Notes under the pieces: generated by a model | Told to the model about the DNA's origin: nothing | Databases searched by the model: none | What the model saw: the letters and a program-made list of their open reading frames with translations, nothing else | Position numbers and translations under genes: made by a program | Part shown: in pieces, positions 32,175 to 43,790 of the stretch | Layout: every line of letters begins with the position of its first letter | Numbering within the stretch: position 1 is the first letter of the stretch | Source of the DNA: Proteles cristata cristata | Taxonomy: Eukaryota > Chordata > Mammalia > Carnivora > Hyaenidae | Assembly (NCBI GenBank): GCA_017311185.1 | Contig: JAESUZ010001282.1 | Coordinates: 1 to 64,000, forward strand | DNA: 64,000 nt | Direction of reading: 5' to 3'

Positions 32175-32544
32175 ACACATTTTATTCTTAATATAGCAAT
32201 TTCCATTTTTCCAATATAATGAAATCCTATACTAAAAAGTTAAATCCAGTAACTCAAAATTATGCATCTTGGCTGCCCAAGCATTTATCATTCTAAAGTA
32301 AAATACGGTGTTGCAAAAATTTTTTGTAGTATTTCAGCAATTGTATTTCTGTAGTCATAGTATTTTGGTGTCAAGAGGTATTGGACAGGTTTCAGCACAG
32401 CTCTTTCAAATATTTAAGAACAAAATAACAAGCTATATTATTTTGTCTTTTATCAGCATCAAAAGGCCAAACTGTAATAAGTACCATGTATTTATTGATT
32501 TGAATATTTACCAAGTCTCTCTCTTGTAATCTTGGAACATTCCT
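32175..32544. other. Unassigned AT-rich sequence
   Basis: No feature recognised. Confidence 0.45.
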
Positions 32545-32620
32545 ATAGAGTAGGTAGAGTACTTTTATTTTCATTTATAGGTGAAGAAATTGAGATTTGG
32601 AAAGGTAGATAAATGTACTC
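32545..32620 (-). mobile_element. MIR remnant, inverted
   Basis: TTTTATTTTCATTTATAGGT then GAAGAAATTGAGATTTGGAA fits 'attttacagatgaggaaactgaggc'. Confidence 0.5.
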
Positions 32621-32836
32621 AAAATGAATTTTAAAAAAAGCTAACAAGTAGAGGTGCTGGGAATTAAGCATCTCCACTATCTTGACCTGCACAAGTTGAC
32701 AAAAAGAAAAAAAAAGGCCAAAAAGATAATATGTAAATAAGATGTATACACAGCCCACACATTTAAGGAATAGTCACATTTCAAAGGGCTATAAACTTCT
32801 CTGTATTTCTCTTGAAATGTTGAAGGAAAGGTATTC

Positions 32837-33032
32837 ATATATATATATTTGAGAGATACAGAGGCAGCTGGAGTGCAGGATGGACAGAGAGAGAGGGAGA
32901 GAGAGAATCTCAAGCACTGTGCTTGTCAGCACAGAGCCCGATGAGGGGCTTAAACTCATGAAGCTGTGAGATCATGACTGAGACAAAACTGAGAGGCAGA
33001 TACTTATTCCACTGAGCCACTCAGGTGCCCCG
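32837..33032 (-). mobile_element. CAN-SINE, inverted
   Basis: Tail replaced by (AT)n (32837-32850). Head CACTCAGGTGCCCC. Perfect duplication GGAAAGGTATTC at 32825-32836 and 33033-33044. Confidence 0.94.
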
Positions 33033-33044
33033 GGAAAGGTATTC

Positions 33045-34289
33045 TTTGAAGAGGATAAGATGTTGGAAATTCCTTCCATTGTTCCAGTATCTTATGTTTT
33101 GAGGAACATGTGTTGAACCATACTTCTGAGTCAGGGAGTTAGGATACATGCTTAAGTCATGGATCCTAAGGAAGCTGATGTGAATATATTCATCATTTTA
33201 TGCCTTTATATCAAAGGCTATAGATATAAGTCCTGAAGATGAATGTGATCTTCTCTGTGATATTGAACTGTAGCCATGTAGATTAAGATCAAATTTTCTT
33301 AGAATTGTCTATCTCTGACCTTTATTTTTTTGAGTTTTAAAACAGTTCAAGGCAGAAGCTAAAAAGATTCATTGAAGATTGCACCCAGGATAAAACCAAT
33401 GGCATCACCAACACATTAAAATGCCTCAGTCAGATGTAACAGTTGAGAATTATTTCATGTGAAGCTTGCTATCGTCATGTATTTCAGAGGAAAGCATTTC
33501 TGGGTCATTCATATTTATTTCAACAAAGCGCTACTGAGTAATTCTCTCAGGCTCTATAATTTACTTCAGTAAGTTTGATTTTAAGCCAAGATGCTACAAA
33601 TTAAGAGGTCTTATACAAATGTGGCTTTCCAAAGATGTCAACCTTACTGCATATGTTAAAAGTCACAGGGAATATCCTAAACAATATTTTACTTTGCAAA
33701 AGATATTCAACTGAAACATGACAAAGACTGGCCAGACATGGACAGCTTTGTAGAATTGGGGGTCTAAAGGAGTATCCTGGCAACTAAATGAGCTGTGAAT
33801 TTGTGTTCCAAACATGACTCCACAACTCCCTTGAATGAGGCAGCTGATCATCCTTTACTCAGGAGATCAGCTTTTAAAGACAAAAGGAAGATTAATTTGA
33901 GATAATATATGTAAAATGAGATAATATATGTAAAATCATAGAGGGATCGATAAAATCTACAAGTATTACAAACTAGCATCATAGATGATTGAAAAATGTG
34001 ATAGCAAAACATATAAATTAGAGTATACCACATAAGAACCTAGTTGATCCATTAGACAGTTTTGAGTGTGCTGCTCAGGAAGCAGCCCTTCGGGGAAGAC
34101 TCACCACCCACAGAAACCAACAATTGTAATTTGGAGGAAGTGGATCCCACCCTCACCACTCCAACAGAGTGGGGACATTCCTACCTTGGGAGGCATCTAC
34201 CCACAGCTGGAGCTATTTCTTTTAATGTCTAGTTCATGTCTTTCACATTGGATCCTACAATGGAAATGGATATTCTAGTAGATAAGAGT
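33045..34289. other. Repeat-poor sequence
   Basis: About 1.2 kb without a recognised transposon. The part at 33430-33600 is non-repetitive and looks like a possible conserved segment. A 19-base perfect tandem repeat is at 33899-33936. No gene supported. Confidence 0.4.
33899..33936. repeat. Perfect tandem repeat, 2 x 19 bases
   Basis: GAGATAATATATGTAAAAT occurs twice in direct succession. Confidence 0.97.
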
Positions 34290-34338
34290 ATATATTTTAG
34301 ATCCACATTGTCAAGATTCAACTCATGACTCTGCCATT
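34290..34338 (+). mobile_element. Short MIR remnant
   Basis: TAGATCCACATTGTCAAGAT, TCAACTCATGACTCTGCCAT resembles the MIR core start. Confidence 0.4.
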
Positions 34339-34427
34339 CGGAGCCAGCTACATATTTTGTAGGGCCCAGCTCAAAATGGAAATGCAGGGTCCCTTGTCCA
34401 AATGTCATAGAGAAAGTGCCATTAAAA
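34339..34427. other. Old dispersed-repeat-like sequence, unassigned
   Basis: TTTTGTAGGGCCCAGCTCAA then AATGCAGGGTCCCTTGTCC looks like a known old mammalian repeat ('gggcccagtgcaaaatgaaaatgcggggcccc'), whose name I do not recall. It probably continues at 34643-34818. Confidence 0.4.
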
Positions 34428-34438
34428 ATACTAAAATA

Positions 34439-34631
34439 AGGTGCCTGGGTGACTCATATGGTTGAGTGTCCAACTCTTGATTTCAGCTCAGATCATGATC
34501 CCAAAGTCATGAGATTGAGCCCTGCGCTGGGCTCTTCGCTAAGTGTGGAGACTGCTTAAGATTCTCTTTCTCTCCCTCTGCTCCTCTCCTTCACTTGCAC
34601 TTGCTCTCTCTAGAATAAAAATATTTTAAAG
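34439..34631 (+). mobile_element. Old-type CAN-SINE
   Basis: GGTGCCTGGGTGACTCATAT, GATCATGATCCCAAAGTCAT, GTGTGGAGACTGCTTAAGAT. Perfect duplication ATACTAAAATA at 34428-34438 and 34632-34642. Confidence 0.94.
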
Positions 34632-34832
34632 ATACTAAAATATATAGCTTTTTTCTTTCTTCCACAGTTTCTTTCTCTTACCATGATGTTTCATTTGCTA
34701 GTTGTATCAGTCTAAGCATAGAAAAATTTAAATTTTAAATTATTAGCACAAATGTTCCCAATCATCTTTAAATTATGCAGTGCCCATTTAAATGCAAATA
34801 TAAGAGCATTTATATTGAAAATCTTTTTTAAA

Positions 34833-35050
34833 AAATCTTTAATGTTTATTCTTGAGAGAGAGAAAGAGAGAAGAGAGAGACAGAGAGTGAGCAGATGAGA
34901 GGCAGAGAGAGGGAGACACAGAATTTGAAGCAGGCTCCAGGCTCTGAGCTGTCAGCACAGAGCCCAACACAGGGCTCGAACTCACTAACCATGAGATCAT
35001 AACCTGAGCTGAAGTCGGAAGCTTAGCCAGCTGAGCCACCCAGGTGCCCC
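34833..35050 (-). mobile_element. CAN-SINE, inverted
   Basis: Head CCACCCAGGTGCCCC at right. Duplication: GAAAATCTTTTTTAAAAAA (about 34817) versus AAAAATCTTTTATAAAAAA (about 35052). Confidence 0.94.
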
Positions 35051-35079
35051 TAAAAATCTTTTATAAAAAAAGGAAGGGG

Positions 35080-35185
35080 GAGCTTGGCTGGCTCAGTCAG
35101 AAGAGCATACAACTCTTGATCTTGGGGTTGTGAGTTCGAGCCCTACACTGGGGATAGGGATTGTTTTAAAAAGTAAACTTTTTAA
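35080..35185 (+). mobile_element. Short tRNA-derived SINE of a distinct subtype
   Basis: AGCTTGGCTGGCTCAGTCAG, AAGAGCATACAACTCTTGAT, CTTGGGGTTGTGAGTTCGAG, CCC, then AAAAAGTAAA. It is tRNA-like throughout and lacks the second half and CT-rich part of the other copies. B box GAGTTCGAGCC is intact. It sits 30 bases from the inverted SINE at its left. Confidence 0.88.
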
Positions 35186-35807
35186 ATTGTATATGGAATT
35201 GTTGAAATTACACAGTTCATATCCCATAGCTCATATAAGCATATGTATTATGTTCTTACCAAAACAGTGGAAATATGGCACAAATCTATTTTAGTTGCAG
35301 TTTTTGATACATGAACATTCTACCTTTGCCTTACTGTTGGGGAAGGAAAATCTGAAAGGCAAATGAATTATGGGTCATCCTGACTTTCCCTTTCCTTCCA
35401 TATCATCATTTCAAGCCTAAGTTATGGTGATACAAGGAAGTAACCTGAGTGAGATGGCATATGACAGGGTGCCTGGGCGTCCGTGTTTCTTAGAACACCG
35501 TTGCCTTCTTTCTGTGTTCAGTGTAAATTGTGGTTCCAATAGAAAGTGTGGCACCTCAGGGTTGTCAGTATCCTAGTCAGTCATAAAAATAGCATGCTTA
35601 CTTTGTACTGACATTGAGTTTCTCTGAACTCCCTTGCATCGTGGGTTGGTTCACTGGAACCCTGTGCTCAAAAGAACATCACAAACACTATATGTGAATT
35701 GAGCAGCAAAGAACAGAAGACTCCTATATTACACATGCCTCCTCCACTCACACATACTCTATCGTTCCACTGAACTTCAGTTACAAACACAGGTTCAAAG
35801 ATAAAAT
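35186..35807. other. Unassigned sequence
   Basis: May be a decayed old repeat on the left (35190-35440). No gene recognised. Confidence 0.4.
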
Positions 35808-35820
35808 TATTAAGAATTTT

Positions 35821-36017
35821 GGGTTACCTGAGTGGCCCAGTCAACTAAACCTCCGACTCTTGATTTCAGCTCAGATTATGATTTCATGGTTGCTGAGTTC
35901 AAGCCTATGCTGTCAGTGTGGAGCCTGTTTGGGATTCTCTCTCACGTTCTCTTTGCCCCTCCTCACTAGCGCATGCTCTCTCCCTCTCTCAAAATAAATG
36001 AATAAACCTAAAAAAGG
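35821..36017 (+). mobile_element. CAN-SINE
   Basis: Diverged head GGGTTACCTGAGTGGCCCAG. Perfect 13-base duplication TATTAAGAATTTT at 35808-35820 and 36018-36030. Confidence 0.95.
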
Positions 36018-36119
36018 TATTAAGAATTTTAACACAGTGATAACAGAGCTTTAAACCAAGTGTGGAGCCCCCTGAGCATGGGGCTGTATGCAGCTGAACA
36101 ACTTGAATACCGATGCAGC

Positions 36120-36320
36120 CAGTCCTGAGCATACAAGCTGTGTTACCTCATGCATATTATTAACCTCTCTGTGCCTCAGTTTCTCCTTTTGTAAATTACA
36201 AAAATAATCATACCTATCATAAAATTGTTGTGAAAACCAAGTATATTAATACATAAAGAGCTTGAAATAGTGTCTAGCATATAATGCAATACTATTAGCA
36301 GGTATTATTGCTATTTTATT
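36120..36320 (+). mobile_element. MIR
   Basis: AAGCTGTGTTACCTCATGCA, TATTAACCTCTCTGTGCCTC, AGTTTCTCCTTTTGTAAATT, AAATTGTTGTGAAAACCAAG and AAAGAGCTTGAAATAGTG are in clear MIR order; one of the best preserved in the window. Confidence 0.88.
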
Positions 36321-36479
36321 ATCAGCATTATAAAGTTAGTTTGTGGGCATAAGATTTTAAAGATAATGAGATCCAAGAACAATCCTTGAATTATACACAT
36401 CTGTACTGTCCTTGTACTCCAGTTATCACAAGGATCATAAAAACTTTCAAGTTTTCTCTACATTGGGATGATTCACACT

Positions 36480-36690
36480 TCAGACCAGACAGTCATTGTT
36501 GTGGGGTGCTGTCCTGTGGATGGGAGCATATTTCACACCATCCTTGGCCTCTATCCATTTAAAAGATAACCTCCTCTCCAGTTATGGCAACCAAAAATTA
36601 TTTTGGACATTGCCAACGTCTGCTAGGGTTCAAAATCTCCGTCCCATTCCTGATCCTCCCATTGAAAACCACTGCTTTATAATTATATGG
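36480..36690 (+). mobile_element. hAT-Charlie relic
   Basis: ATTGTTGTGGGGTGCTGTCC, TGTGGATGGGAGCATATTTC, CCATCCTTGGCCTCTATCC, GTTATGGCAACCAAAAATTA, ACATTGCCAACGTCTGC and ATTGAAAACCACTGC match a common non-autonomous hAT element ('ttgttgtgggggctgtcctgtgcattgtaggatg...gagaaccactg'). Confidence 0.82.
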
Positions 36691-37768
36691 GATGCATCAG
36701 AACATCTAAAGCCATCTTGCCGAATGAGTGCACCAAGGGCCAAATAACCCCTCAAGCGTATAGTGCTAGCTCAGCACCCTCACAACCCAACAGAACAACC
36801 CTAAAATGACATCCTACTTAGACCCAGTATAGCCCTATTGCGATCTACATCTTCCTCTTGCTTACAGAGAAGGGAGGATCAGCTGTTTAAAAAAAAAGTG
36901 GGGAAAAGGTTCATTCAAATCTGAGAACTGTCAAATCTCTGATAAGCTGGTCCAAGAAAACAGAAGTGATTTAACTCTGGTTCCCAGGATGGAAAGACTC
37001 AGGAGGTATTATTGTCCAGATTATACTTCCTCCTCCCCCTTTCAGACACTCCTTGACATGCCTCAGACAAAGCCCTTATGGAAAGTAACATGAGGACTGT
37101 GTTGACTCCAGTGAGTTTGATTTATCAGGACTACTGGCATTTGCAAAAGCAAGTGGTCTGTTTGGATGAGATGTTTCCCAGGCAAAAAGGAAAAAAAAAA
37201 AAATTCTGGCCTGAATCTCCCTGCTCTTGGAACTTCACATCATTGGCTCTTCTCAGCAGGGAAAATGCAGTGGGAACTCCTGCAGGAGACTATAGGTGTT
37301 CTAGACATGTCTCACCCCCAGCGCCCACCACGCCCTCAAGGACGTGTGTTTCCCTACACAGGGAATGTTAATAAACCCACGCTCTACCTTTTTCTAAGTC
37401 TGCATACACTCTGACCTTCACCACATTCTCCCCATCTGGCCTCCTTCTAATTCCCCTCCCCCACCTCGAGGTTCGTTCCCATCTGTTTTCTGTTAGGAGT
37501 TCATTTTCAGAGTGCAGGCTGGTGGAATTTGGAGTTCAGACCCCCTCGAGTGATGAGAGTCCTGGGGCTGCTGAAGGTCCCTTCGCGCGGTCCCTGCCAC
37601 CTCCCCCTCCTTTCCCGCCCTATGCCCCGTTTGCCCTTGTGCAATAACAGGCTGGAGCCCACATCTGTTTTCAATTCCATGTTCATTTGAACTGCTCTGG
37701 GAAAATGGAAGCTCTCACTAAAGGCTGGGGTCTTAAAGCAACAGCATGAACACAAACAACTTTATTTT
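36691..37768. other. Repeat-poor sequence, GC-richer centre
   Basis: 37300-37660 is C-rich with a few CpGs (TTCGCGCGG at about 37582) but far from a CpG island. Overlapping frames at 37078-37414 are unsupported. Confidence 0.4.
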
Positions 37769-37903
37769 ACACACACACATGTATATACATGCACACAATA
37801 TATGTGTATATATATGTAACATGTGTGTATATATATGCATGTGTGTATATGTGTTTGTATATTTACACATACACACACACACACATATGTATATATGTGT
37901 GTG
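37769..37903. repeat. Compound (CA)n/(TG)n/(TA)n tract
   Basis: Alternating purine-pyrimidine sequence for about 135 bases: CA run, TATGTG blocks, then CA and TGTATA. Frames on both strands here are low-complexity shadows. Confidence 0.96.
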
Positions 37904-38489
37904 GAGAAAGAGAGACTTTTTTCCATTAGCCAAGCTGGAGCTATTTCATTCAAGAAATCTCTACTCTGGTTCTTGGATGAAGCAATATATAATCACAGAT
38001 TCTTAATTCCTTCATTTTGGGTTCTAATGGTCGTCTCTTGCCCCATTTCCAAGCTGGGAATGTTGCCTGAATTCTTCAGTCTGAATCAACAGAGTAGATG
38101 TTCCCAGACTTCTCTTTTAGTCTTCAGTGTATTGTCTGATTAAACAATAGGAGTCTCTTTCTCATTCAAAGAAAATAATGTAGGGGATTTTGTTGTCATT
38201 TATCATATCTCATTTTATTCCCCAGGTACAAGGTGAGTCATATATTTGTCTTTTCACAGGTAAGGCTAGTAGCATGTACATCTTTCAGGCAAAGCAAGCA
38301 AATGATCTTTTGTAAAAGGTGATGTTATGTCATCAGCCAATATTCTGATTCTTCTTGAGAAAAGTGTGTTTGGCCATTATGATGCCTTTCCCATGGCTTA
38401 TGTATCACTGGCAAGTCATAAGAACAATGAATTTAAAAAGGTTTGGAGGCCAGAAGATCCTAGAAACAGAAGGTTTGCTTTGTCATCAT
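37904..38489. other. Unassigned sequence
   Basis: No repeat family or gene recognised. Confidence 0.45.
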
Positions 38490-38503
38490 AAAACAAGAAA
38501 CCT

Positions 38504-38747
38504 GGGGCTTCTGGGTGGCTCAGATGGCTAAGTGTCCGACTTTGGCTCAGGTCATTATCTCATGGTTCGTGGGTTCAAGCGCCACATTGGGCTCTGTGCT
38601 GACGGCTCAGAGCCCGGAGCCTGCTTCTGATTCTGTGCCTCCCTCTCGCTCTGCCCCTCCCCCACTCACACTCTGTCTCTCTCTCCCTCTCAAAAATAAA
38701 CATTAAAAAAATGAAATGAAATGAAATTTAAAAAAATAAAACAAAAT
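38504..38747 (+). mobile_element. CAN-SINE with (AATGA)n tail
   Basis: Head GGGGCTTCTGGGTGGCTCAG; tail has ATGAAATGAAATGAAAT. Duplication AAAACAAGAAACCTGG (38490) versus AAAACCAGAAACCCTGG (38748). Confidence 0.95.
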
Positions 38748-38949
38748 AAAACCAGAAACCCTGGTGATAGAAAATTACCATAGCGAAGAGCATTTGTTCT
38801 TTCAGGAACTTGGGGAACCAGCATTAGTAATTGAGGATGCAGATACTTCTATTTCCCCACTTCATTGTAAACAACCTGAAGGCATATGCCCCTGGATCAT
38901 CTGATTGACATCATAGGTACAGGCAGAGGCTAGGCATAGGGATTCTGTG

Positions 38950-38983
38950 TTCATTCATTCATTTGTTCATTCATTCATTCACT
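38950..38983. repeat. (ATTC)n microsatellite
   Basis: Eight units with one GTTC interruption. Confidence 0.93.
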
Positions 38984-39042
38984 AAAGAAATATTAGGATT
39001 GATTTCATATTCATGTTTTATAAATTATATATCAAGAATATG

Positions 39043-39282
39043 TGAGGTACCTGGGTGGCACAGTCGGTTAAGAGTCTGACTTTGCCTCAGGTTGTGATCT
39101 TGTGGTCCGTGAGCTCGAGCCCCACATTGGGCTCTGTGCTGACAGCTCAGAGCCTGGAGCCTGCTTCAGATTCCATGTCTCCCTCTTTCTCTGCCCCTCC
39201 CCCACTCATGCTCTCTTTCTCTCTCTCTCTCTCTCTGTCTCTCTATCTCTCCAAAATAAATAAACTTAAAAAATGTTTTAAA
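39043..39282 (+). mobile_element. CAN-SINE
   Basis: Head AGGTACCTGGGTGGCACAGT, long CT run (39209-39251). Short duplication AAGAATAT at 39034 and 39283. Confidence 0.94.
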
Positions 39283-39290
39283 AAGAATAT

Positions 39291-39599
39291 AATATTTATT
39301 TATTGGATACATTATATATAACAATGTATATACTGTATTATGCTGACAAATATTTGTGGAACAATTTTGTAGTCAGGTACCATATATGGGATATATTTAT
39401 GTATGCATATGTGTATGTCCATTTATTCAGTAAATATTAACAGAATATAATATATAAGCAACCTTAATATAAAATAAATTATAGATGACATATAGACATT
39501 ATATGCATAATATAAATATATACAAGTATACTGAATTATCCACATGTAATACATTAATGGACTAAGAAATTCATTCAGCAACTACTTATAGAGCTTGGT
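39291..39599. other. AT-rich sequence
   Basis: TATA/ATAT-rich; no feature recognised. Confidence 0.5.
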
Positions 39600-39865
39600 A
39601 TTTTAAGTTTGGACTCTGGCACCAGATGTTCCAAGTTCAAATCTTGTTCAAATCCACTTAGTAGCTGTGTGTCCTTGCAAGTTACCATATTGTAAAACCA
39701 ATATGGGTCTTTATTTCTTCACATGTAAAATGGATATAATGATATTAGATGCCTGATAAGGGTCTTAAGATTTTTCAATACATTACTTTTTTTAAATGCT
39801 TAGAAGAAGGAGCATTTAACTAGCATGTGGAGAGAGTTTGATAAATGTTAGCTATTATGCATTAC
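39600..39865 (+). mobile_element. MIR
   Basis: TTGGACTCTGGCACCAGATG, CAAGTTCAAATC, TTAGTAGCTGTGTGTCCTTG, CTTCACATGTAAAATGGATA, TAATGATATTAG and TTTGATAAATGTTAGCTATT span almost the whole MIR consensus, with a small insertion after AAGTTACC. Confidence 0.88.
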
Positions 39866-41059
39866 CCCACATGGGCAATGCTGGAGTCATGATCTAGAGA
39901 GGCAAATGAGTATAAAATGAGGGGTCAAGAAGGTAAAACGAGGGGTCAGGAGTAGTTTCCAATGGTGGAGGAAAGAGATACGATGCCTTCATTCTAGTCC
40001 TGGAGTCTTTTAGAAAAGAGTCTAATCAAGGATCCTCATTAGCTAAAAAGAAGTAGCGCTACCCCTGATTTGACTACCATAACCAACGTTGTTATCAACT
40101 TCCTTTATTTTTCATTTGGTTTCACATCAGTCTTAGGATATGATGGGTTTGATTCTTACTCAAAGTTATTGTGTTTTGACAGAAGAGAGATTTTGGCATT
40201 TAAAATATTACCCAATAAATTTACTACTTCCACAACAAACCCTATGCACTACAAAGAGAATTTCATGTACTCTCAACTCTGAAGCCAGCACCCTAATTGT
40301 GCGTTAACTCCAAATCTGAATCCTAAGTATTATTGAGACCTTCTAAAACCATAATCCAGCCTTTGGCCGGATCTTGGGTAGGAGTAAGAGAAGTCTCTTT
40401 CTTCCTAATCAGAAGCTGGTAAGAAGGGTTTCTATAAGGAATCCTAACCTCATCCTTTAACATTCTCAGCTAACTCTGATATAACTGTTGATATAACCTG
40501 ACTTTTTAATAATCTCAACCCTTCTCCCAGATCCAGCTCAGTTGAACCTATAATTGATCAGCAGTGTAAAGAGCACAAAGGTTTTCGAATGAGAAACAAA
40601 ATATTTGTACAGTTTTAGGGCCTGGTGGAGCTTCAGTTATTTCATCCTGCAACTCAAACATATCCCAGACTTAGTAAAAATCCAGTCCTTAATGATAAAG
40701 CCCATAAAAAATTGAAATCCCAGAGGACTTTGGAAGAGTTTCTTAACTAAGGACAAAATGGCCTGAAAGAAATAGTTTTCAAATGAGCTCTTCAAAGAAA
40801 GAAGATTGCAATCTTTTTTTTTTAATAAAAGGAGGCAACTTAAAAAAAAAAAGCCAGTTGCTAGATTAATGAAAACACTAAAATATTGGGGGGGGGACTG
40901 TTAATATAGTTAATACTCTGCCCAGTAAGCTAAGAAAATTAGTTTTCTAGGGGAAATGTAATGTGCTCAGATCTATAGCTATTGACTGTGATTAGATTGG
41001 AGAAGATGAGATAAAAGATTGGGATACATAGATTGTTGACTCAACTAATAAGTAGCAAT
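39866..41059. other. Unassigned sequence
   Basis: Includes an A-run (40842-40852) and a G-run (40889-40896). No gene or repeat family recognised. Confidence 0.4.
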
Positions 41060-41180
41060 ATAAATTGGAAAGAGTGTGTGCTTTAGAAAAGAGACCTGAG
41101 TTCAGATATCAGATCTGTCACTTTCTAGTTATGTGACCATGAGTAATTTGCTTAATAAAATGAACTTTAGCCTCCCTGTT
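41060..41180 (+). mobile_element. MIR
   Basis: GAGACCTGAGTTCAGATATC, AGATCTGTCACTTTCTAGTT, ATGTGACCATGAGTAATTTG then CTTAATAAAATGAAC fit the MIR core. Confidence 0.7.
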
Positions 41181-41309
41181 TGATCTATGCCTATGTGCAT
41201 GGTTTCTTATGAATGGCAATTGTGCTCATTAACTTCTTTGTACCATACCCAGTGTGTGAGTCATGCAATGCATGCTACCTGCACTTATAGGAAATAGCTC
41301 ATCATGGTA

Positions 41310-41530
41310 AAAAGACCATGGCATTGGAATAAGGTAAGTGGCATTTCAGAGACATGCAGTCCACTGACTTGCTGTGTAATCTTGGGTCTAGTTGTCTCAT
41401 TCTAAAGAAAGGTTAGTAACAGTCATAAGGCGTTACAGTGATATGGATTAAATCCATTAATTCATCCATATTAAGTAACAGTCTCTGACCTATAGTGTGT
41501 GCTCAGTAGAGGTTTGTATTTTTATTATTC
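41310..41530 (+). mobile_element. MIR
   Basis: ACCATGGCATTGGAATAAGG, GACTTGCTGTGTAATCTTGG, TTGTCTCATTCTAAAGAAAG, then GTGTGTGCTCAGTAGAGGTT follow MIR. Confidence 0.68.
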
Positions 41531-42439
41531 CAGGGATCAGAGCAGAGAAGTTCTAGTATTAGCTATATGATAGCTTCATTACACTCCAACCGCAGCTACC
41601 TCCCTGGGAAACCATCAATGCTCAAAGAGTCCAGGAATAAAAAACCCTCGGTCAGGTGGAGAGGGAGGAGAGCTTCATGGACAGAGAAACTTAAGATGAT
41701 AGAACACTCTCGCTAGAGAATGGCAAATATACAGACACCCTATATTCAAAATAGCTGTGGGCCTGAGGCTCCAGAAAATCAGGTCACTCTCCCCCTCTAC
41801 AACTCATGGCAGACAGTGAAGGCTGCCATGAACAGAGAGGAGCAAGGGAAATGTGCTTGTCTTCCAAAGAATACTTATAAAATAATTGGTGAGGGTCTTC
41901 TAGGGTTACTTTGAATATATAAACTGTTTATTTTTGCAGTACTGATTGAAAAGTCATGGAGAAGGCTAATGCACTTGGGTTCAGTGTTTACTGCTTCTAA
42001 GAGGCTGAACCCCAGCTTCGTGACTGTGCAATCATTCTCTTTCTGGAAGAGATATTATTCCCCAACACATCGCAATGACACAAGGTCTTACCATCTCACC
42101 CCATTTCCTCTCTTTCAGACTCAGTGGGTACAAGATGTAACTAACCATCATTCATGAAGCCCGTGCCTGGAAAGGAACGGAGCGGAGTACTCACATGAGG
42201 GTATCTCAAAAGACTCTCTCGTACTCATTCCCACTAATTGGTTGGGGGATGGAGCCACTGTTTACAATCAACTCTGCCTCACACTAAACTTGTCCCTGCA
42301 TCCAGATTTAATGAGGAAGTTTTTTTTCTGAAAAAAAATTATCATAACTAATTAAGAGTAATGACTATAAAAATTCGTTCCTGTTTGTAAAGTGTAAACA
42401 CCATGTGAAATCTGTCAAATAATGCTCATATCAACAGGT
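41531..42439. other. Unassigned sequence
   Basis: Repeat-poor; frames at 41720-41914 and 41969-42157 have no recognised domains. Confidence 0.4.
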
Positions 42440-42690
42440 AACAATAAATGCTTATTAGGTGGTAGGTATTGTTCTGAGTGCTTTTAGGGATTCTCTTAAT
42501 TCATTCTCACAATGATTATCCTATGTGACTAAACTTAGTGTTCTTATTTACAGATGAAGTAACAGAAGCACAGAGGTTATGTATCTTGGACAAGATACTT
42601 CCATGGTGAAACTAGTAAACAGTTGAAGCTGCAATTTTGAATACAGGCAAATCTGAGTCAGAGCCTGTTTTTTGAACTCTGCTGTAGGAA
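42440..42690 (-). mobile_element. MIR, inverted
   Basis: AATGCTTATTAGGTGGTAGG, TCTTAATTCATTCTCACAAT, TTATTTACAGATGAAGTAAC, AGAAGCACAGAGGTTATG, then GGCAAATCTGAGTCAGAGCC match MIR in reverse over nearly full length. Confidence 0.82.
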
Positions 42691-43009
42691 GCCATCTTTT
42701 AATTTTTACCATGGAAATTTCGAAACACTGAAAGTACTGGAAACCAATGTGGTCTATATGTCAGCAGTGGGAGGAAGGCCCCTCTCCAGGCTCATCCCTT
42801 TCATGGGTGTTCTATCTCAACCCTAGAGGCAATAGCTGTTCCCCACATGATCTACTTCTATGTTCCTTAGAGTTTCCTCCCCTTGTTATCACTCCAGTCT
42901 CCCATTATAAGGGACATTTCTTTATATGAAACTTTCCCTGTTCAAATCATGGTGTTTTCTGTCTGACAGTAGGATTGGGATAGATACCTCCCCTGACCCC
43001 ATTTTTTTA
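42691..43009. other. Unassigned sequence
   Basis: Immediately left of an L2 copy; could be its older 5' continuation. Confidence 0.35.
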
Positions 43010-43269
43010 CTGTGTATACTCTTGCTTATTCTCCTTCAGCCACTCTTGACTCCCTGCCAGTCTTCTAATATTATATCTATGTCTTCAGCTCACAGTTTGG
43101 TACTTGCCTCCCCCTCAGCCTGGAAAGTTCTTCCCCCAGATATTCATGTAGCTTCCTCTCTTGCATCCTGAGAGTCATGACACACATGCTACCTGCTCCT
43201 TAAGCTCTTGCTTAAATGTCACAATCTCAGTGATGACCTTTTTGACCCCTATTTGATCATCATCCCTTT
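43010..43269 (+). mobile_element. L2, left part
   Basis: CCTCAGCCTGGAAAGTTCTT, CCTGCTCCTTAAGCTCTTGC, TTAAATGTCACAATCTCAGT, GATGACCTTTTTGACCCC are the typical L2 3' region. Interrupted by an inverted SINE and continued from 43529. Confidence 0.78.
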
Positions 43270-43528
43270 ACTTTTTTTAAAAAAATTTTAAGAGTTTTTA
43301 TTTATTTAAAATTTTTTTTAATGTTTTATTTATTTCTGAGAGAGAGAGAGAGAGAGACAGCATGAGCAGGGGAGGGTCAGAGAGAGAGGGAGACACAGAA
43401 TCTGAAACAGGGTCCAGGCTCTGAGCTGCCTGCACAGAACCTGATGCGGGGCTTGAACCCATGAACTGTGAGATCATGACCTGATCTGAAGTCGGACATT
43501 CAACCACCTGAGCCACCCAGGCGCCCCA
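43270..43528 (-). mobile_element. CAN-SINE, inverted, inside L2
   Basis: Head CCACCCAGGCGCCCC at right; long AT-rich tail on the left (43270-43330). Duplication GATCATCATCCCTTT (43255-43269) versus GATCACCATCCCTTT (43529-43543). Confidence 0.95.
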
Positions 43529-43543
43529 GATCACCATCCCTTT

Positions 43544-43790
43544 TCTACCCTCTATCGTCTGTTAATTTTTTTCTCCATAACACTTTTCATCATCTGGCAT
43601 ACTATATGTGCTACTCACTTTTGTTATTTATTATCTACTTTACTTCCCCTGGTAGAATATAAGCTTCCTAAGGGATTTTTTTTTTTTTTTTTACTATTTT
43701 GTTCACTGATGCTTTCTCAGAACATAGTACAACAGCCAACACATAGTAAGCACTAGCAGTTATTTTCTGTTGAATGAAAGTTCTAAGGTA
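43544..43790 (+). mobile_element. L2, right part
   Basis: CATAACACTTTTCATCATCT, GGTAGAATATAAGCTTCCTA, poly-T (43676-43692), CTGATGCTTTCTCAGAACAT, ACACATAGTAAGCACTAGCA and TGTTGAATGAAAG complete the L2 3' end. Confidence 0.78.

Noticed and set aside
37430..37660. CpG island or promoter
   Set aside because: C-rich but with few CpGs and short; no start-site signals.
37733..38143. Overlapping frames rich in Tyr, Ile, Cys and Val
   Set aside because: Translation of the CA/TG/TA tract on both strands.
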